Shown: piece after piece, positions 63,001 through 64,000 of the stretch
Numbering within the stretch: the first letter of the stretch is position 1
How the letters are laid out: each line of letters opens with the position of its first letter
Source: Streptomyces sp. NBC_00286
GTDB lineage: Bacteria > Actinomycetota > Actinomycetes > Streptomycetales > Streptomycetaceae
Reading direction: 5' to 3'
Assembly: GCF_036173125.1 (NCBI RefSeq)
Contig: NZ_CP108054.1
Span: 1,054,001-1,118,000, forward strand
Length of the DNA stretch: 64,000 bases
Position numbers and translations under genes: made by a program
The notes under the pieces: generated by a model
The model's database searches: none
Told to the model about the DNA's origin: nothing
Seen by the model: the letters and a program-made list of their open reading frames with translations, nothing else

Positions 63001-63215
63001 CGCGGGGCGGGGTCGTCGACGCCGAGCGGGTTGTCCTCGCGGCCGTCGACGGCCAGACCGGTGACCCTCGCGCCCGGTCCGCCGCCCTCCGCGGCGGCGT
63101 GGGCCGCTGGCACGGGGAGCCCGGGAGCCGCGGGCACTGCCAGCCCTGCCGCTGAGACGACCATCGTGCCGACCACCTGTCTACGGCCTAGCGCTCCGCT
63201 CGGGGCGTCGGGCAT
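60033..63215 (-). CDS. secreted alpha-L-rhamnosidase, GH78-like (second)
   Basis: A 1060-aa relative with a twin-arginine signal (GRRQVVGTMVVSAAGLAV) ending near AHA at residue 40. The signature is altered to DCPGREKLAYPAD, keeping the Glu but not the preceding Asp, so it belongs to another GH78 branch and may prefer a different linkage. An insertion of about 90 residues (about 291-378, GTTTIKVSSVVGYHVGGTVN and onward) interrupts the N-terminal beta-sandwich region. It is translationally coupled to the first enzyme. Together they would release rhamnose from branched pectin or flavonoid glycosides outside the cell. Confidence 0.88.
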   Translation of the reverse strand: MPDAPSGALGRRQVVGTMVVSAAGLAVPAAPGLPVPAAHAAAEGGGPGARVTGLAVDGREDNPLGVDDPAPRLSWRVAGAGEGWTQVAYQVHAARSEADLDKGPLLWDSGKVRSSAQTDIAWHGPALASRDRVVWQVRAWGTDGDATPWSRPASWEMGLLKRSDWDEAQWLEYPGRTVDQPLPVFARAFRVDGRRGRVVRARLHLSGIGLHVARLNDRPVTDEVLAPGNSNYQLSTEYRVYDVTHLIRRGDNVLGVELGHGTALVTRSVTHPATGRTAPYSWWQSQFKGSGHLVSPAARGTTTIKVSSVVGYHVGGTVNIDTGDGGERLESRTITSIGTAGTDGTGIAFEPGLASAHESGAAVSGSGNSLASTDPSAGAAVSPRLIARLELTRADGTVETVVSDRSWKTALGPTVTANWYSGSDYDARREQPVWTAPGADLGESARRRDGSAMGWVDAGIAPPPNLTTELVWRVAEPLRVVDRLRPVSVTRPQPGVWVFDFGQNFAGWPLLELDGPLEAGTTVKLYPAESLNADGTVNQASIMGGGAARGTDVFAAYTTYGDRRGERWHPQFHYFGMQWVQVTGLPEGYLPTRDTVTGLQIHADAPAAGSVRTSDDRINRIHRMARYSVMSNTMSTFTDCPGREKLAYPADYVQPFGSLHRTFGYPAYLRTMQRHLAEGQSRAGDNIGNVALKAPVYDWGYTGRFGDEINWGNGIILVPWLAYETYGDTQTMSRYYAQMQAFLTYIRTRKAGIGADAHIVDAALADWIASENTSGRITGTWGYYQIADRMARMAGLIGRSADAAEYRSLAANIKDAFNDAFYNAALGRYTAEGDQGDTGATQAAQALALDEGLVPEGERGKVLDALVELVYAHRPFGGGPHFSGGTIGLAPIVRALHEGGRDDVLWDVLQEDTRPSYGHFMAPTTANPKGLTTIPEEWDMDNSKNHMILLQIEEWFHNGLVGIRRPRGKAGYRELVIDPRPVGDLTHAEGSYRTPHGVVSARWTRKNGRFRLDVELPPNTTAEIRMPTDDRATYAVGSGQHTFTTRDLSIDSRKTGRTKV

Positions 63216-63298
63216 GCCAACCTCCGATCATGCGATTTCGGGTACGGGTGTTGCCGTGTGCCGGTGCCGGAGCAGTGACCGGCGACCGGCGACGATGG

Positions 63299-64000
63299 TC
63301 AGGAGCCGGCCTTGTAGTCGGCGTCCATGTCGTCGAGGAGTTCCTTGGGCGTGGACTGTCCGCTGAAGATCTCCTGGAGGCCGCTGAGCATGGTCTGCTG
63401 GACCTTGGCGTTGGGCCAGAGCTGGTCCATGAACGGCACGGTCCGTTCCGCCTCGATGAACTTGGACAGTTCGGCCAGCGACGGGTCGGCCGCGAAGCCC
63501 GTGTCGGGCAGCGAGGGCAGGCCGCCCTGCTTCTTGACGAACAGGTTCATGCCCTCGGGCGACATCACGAAATTCACGAATTTCAGGGCGAGTTCCTCGT
63601 TCTTCGCCTTGGCGTTGACGCCGTAGCCGGCGCCCGCCGCGGCCGGAATGATGGTCTCGGCCGGGTCGTCGGTGGCCGGCAGCGCCCGCAGCGTGAACGT
63701 CCCCTTCGGGTTCTTGCCCTTCAGGAGGGCGATCACCCAGTTGCCCTGGATGATGCCGAGCGTCTTGCCGGTGGCGGCGAGTTGCTGGCTGGCTTCGTAG
63801 TTGGTGCCCAGCGGGTTCTTCTGGAAGCAGCCCGTCTTCTCCATCGTCAGGTACTTGTCCAGGGCCGTGGTCCAGGGCGACTTGGCGAAGGTGGCCTCGC
63901 CGGCCTGCATCTTCTGGTCGAAGTCGGGGTCGTCGCCGTACACGGTGGTGGCGACCAGTGCGTACAGGACGAGCTGGGTGACCCAGTTGTCCTGGTTGCC
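63299..64000 (-). CDS. extracellular sugar-binding protein of an ABC importer (5' end outside window)
   Basis: The C-terminal 233 residues of a family 1 solute-binding protein. The frame is open to the window edge (GNQDNWVTQLVLYALVATT precedes the shown region). Characteristic elements are GIIQGNWVIALLKG and LALKFVNFVMSPEGMNLF. It lies 83 bases upstream of the rhamnosidases, so it probably imports rhamnose-containing oligosaccharides released by or fed to them. Permease genes would be expected beyond the window. Confidence 0.87.
   Translation of the reverse strand, partial: GNQDNWVTQLVLYALVATTVYGDDPDFDQKMQAGEATFAKSPWTTALDKYLTMEKTGCFQKNPLGTNYEASQQLAATGKTLGIIQGNWVIALLKGKNPKGTFTLRALPATDDPAETIIPAAAGAGYGVNAKAKNEELALKFVNFVMSPEGMNLFVKKQGGLPSLPDTGFAADPSLAELSKFIEAERTVPFMDQLWPNAKVQQTMLSGLQEIFSGQSTPKELLDDMDADYKAGS

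Overview
The window is very GC-rich, with GTG starts, many ATGA-type 4-base overlaps, twin-arginine lipoproteins and strong third-position GC bias. This points to an actinomycete, most probably Streptomyces. No rRNA, tRNA, phage, CRISPR or complete insertion sequence was recognised.

Layout. (1) 1-12664, minus strand: a tightly packed run of twelve genes, read from 12664 down to the window edge. It encodes a sarcosine-oxidase-like flavoprotein, a zinc deacylase, a four-gene spermidine/putrescine-type ABC importer, a class III aminotransferase, a second zinc deacylase, an aldehyde dehydrogenase, an aldo/keto reductase, a HAD hydrolase and a PuuB-like oxidase. (2) 12826-14830: two tandem IclR regulators, each behind the same palindromic operator. 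(3) 15069-21810: threonine dehydrogenase and 2-amino-3-ketobutyrate CoA ligase with a LysR gene, then homoserine dehydrogenase and an aldehyde dehydrogenase, a fragment of an aspartase-like gene, and a convergent AsnC regulator. (4) 22038-27572, minus: a second copy of the importer operon, exactly the same length (3990 bp) and nearly identical, followed by a succinate-semialdehyde-type dehydrogenase. (5) 28087-35496: a GntR regulator and its operators control an SDR / D-threonine-aldolase-like / RidA operon and probably a divergent HAD gene, which is followed by a FAD oxidase and a second sarcosine-oxidase-like gene. (6) 35645-45111: an ABC exporter, then a GABA operon (GabT, D-2-hydroxyglutarate-dehydrogenase-like flavoprotein, SSADH) with a divergent PucR regulator. 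(7) 45210-51302: small redox and acetyltransferase genes, a MarR regulator, and several decayed genes; a shared TTGATGCATCAA-type palindrome recurs six times here. (8) 51723-56904: DeoR regulator, polyol ABC importer (no ATPase) and polyol dehydrogenase. (9) 56917-64000, minus: two large secreted alpha-L-rhamnosidases behind a sugar-binding protein that runs off the window.

How it fits together. Regions 1-6 look like an island for uptake and breakdown of amines and small amino acids. Several enzymes yield or use glycine (sarcosine oxidase type, Tdh/Kbl, D-threonine aldolase type). Homoserine dehydrogenase, an aldehyde dehydrogenase and the aspartase relic would together form a homoserine-to-fumarate route. 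The true substrates are inferred, not shown.

The most striking property is remodelling. Intergenic gaps hold recognisable scraps of the same families that are intact nearby: IclR, Tdh, RidA, the 3' end of the sarcosine oxidase, an aspartase tail, an LLM monooxygenase, DoxX, MFS and 6-phosphogluconate dehydrogenase. With the doubled importer this suggests repeated duplication followed by deletion.
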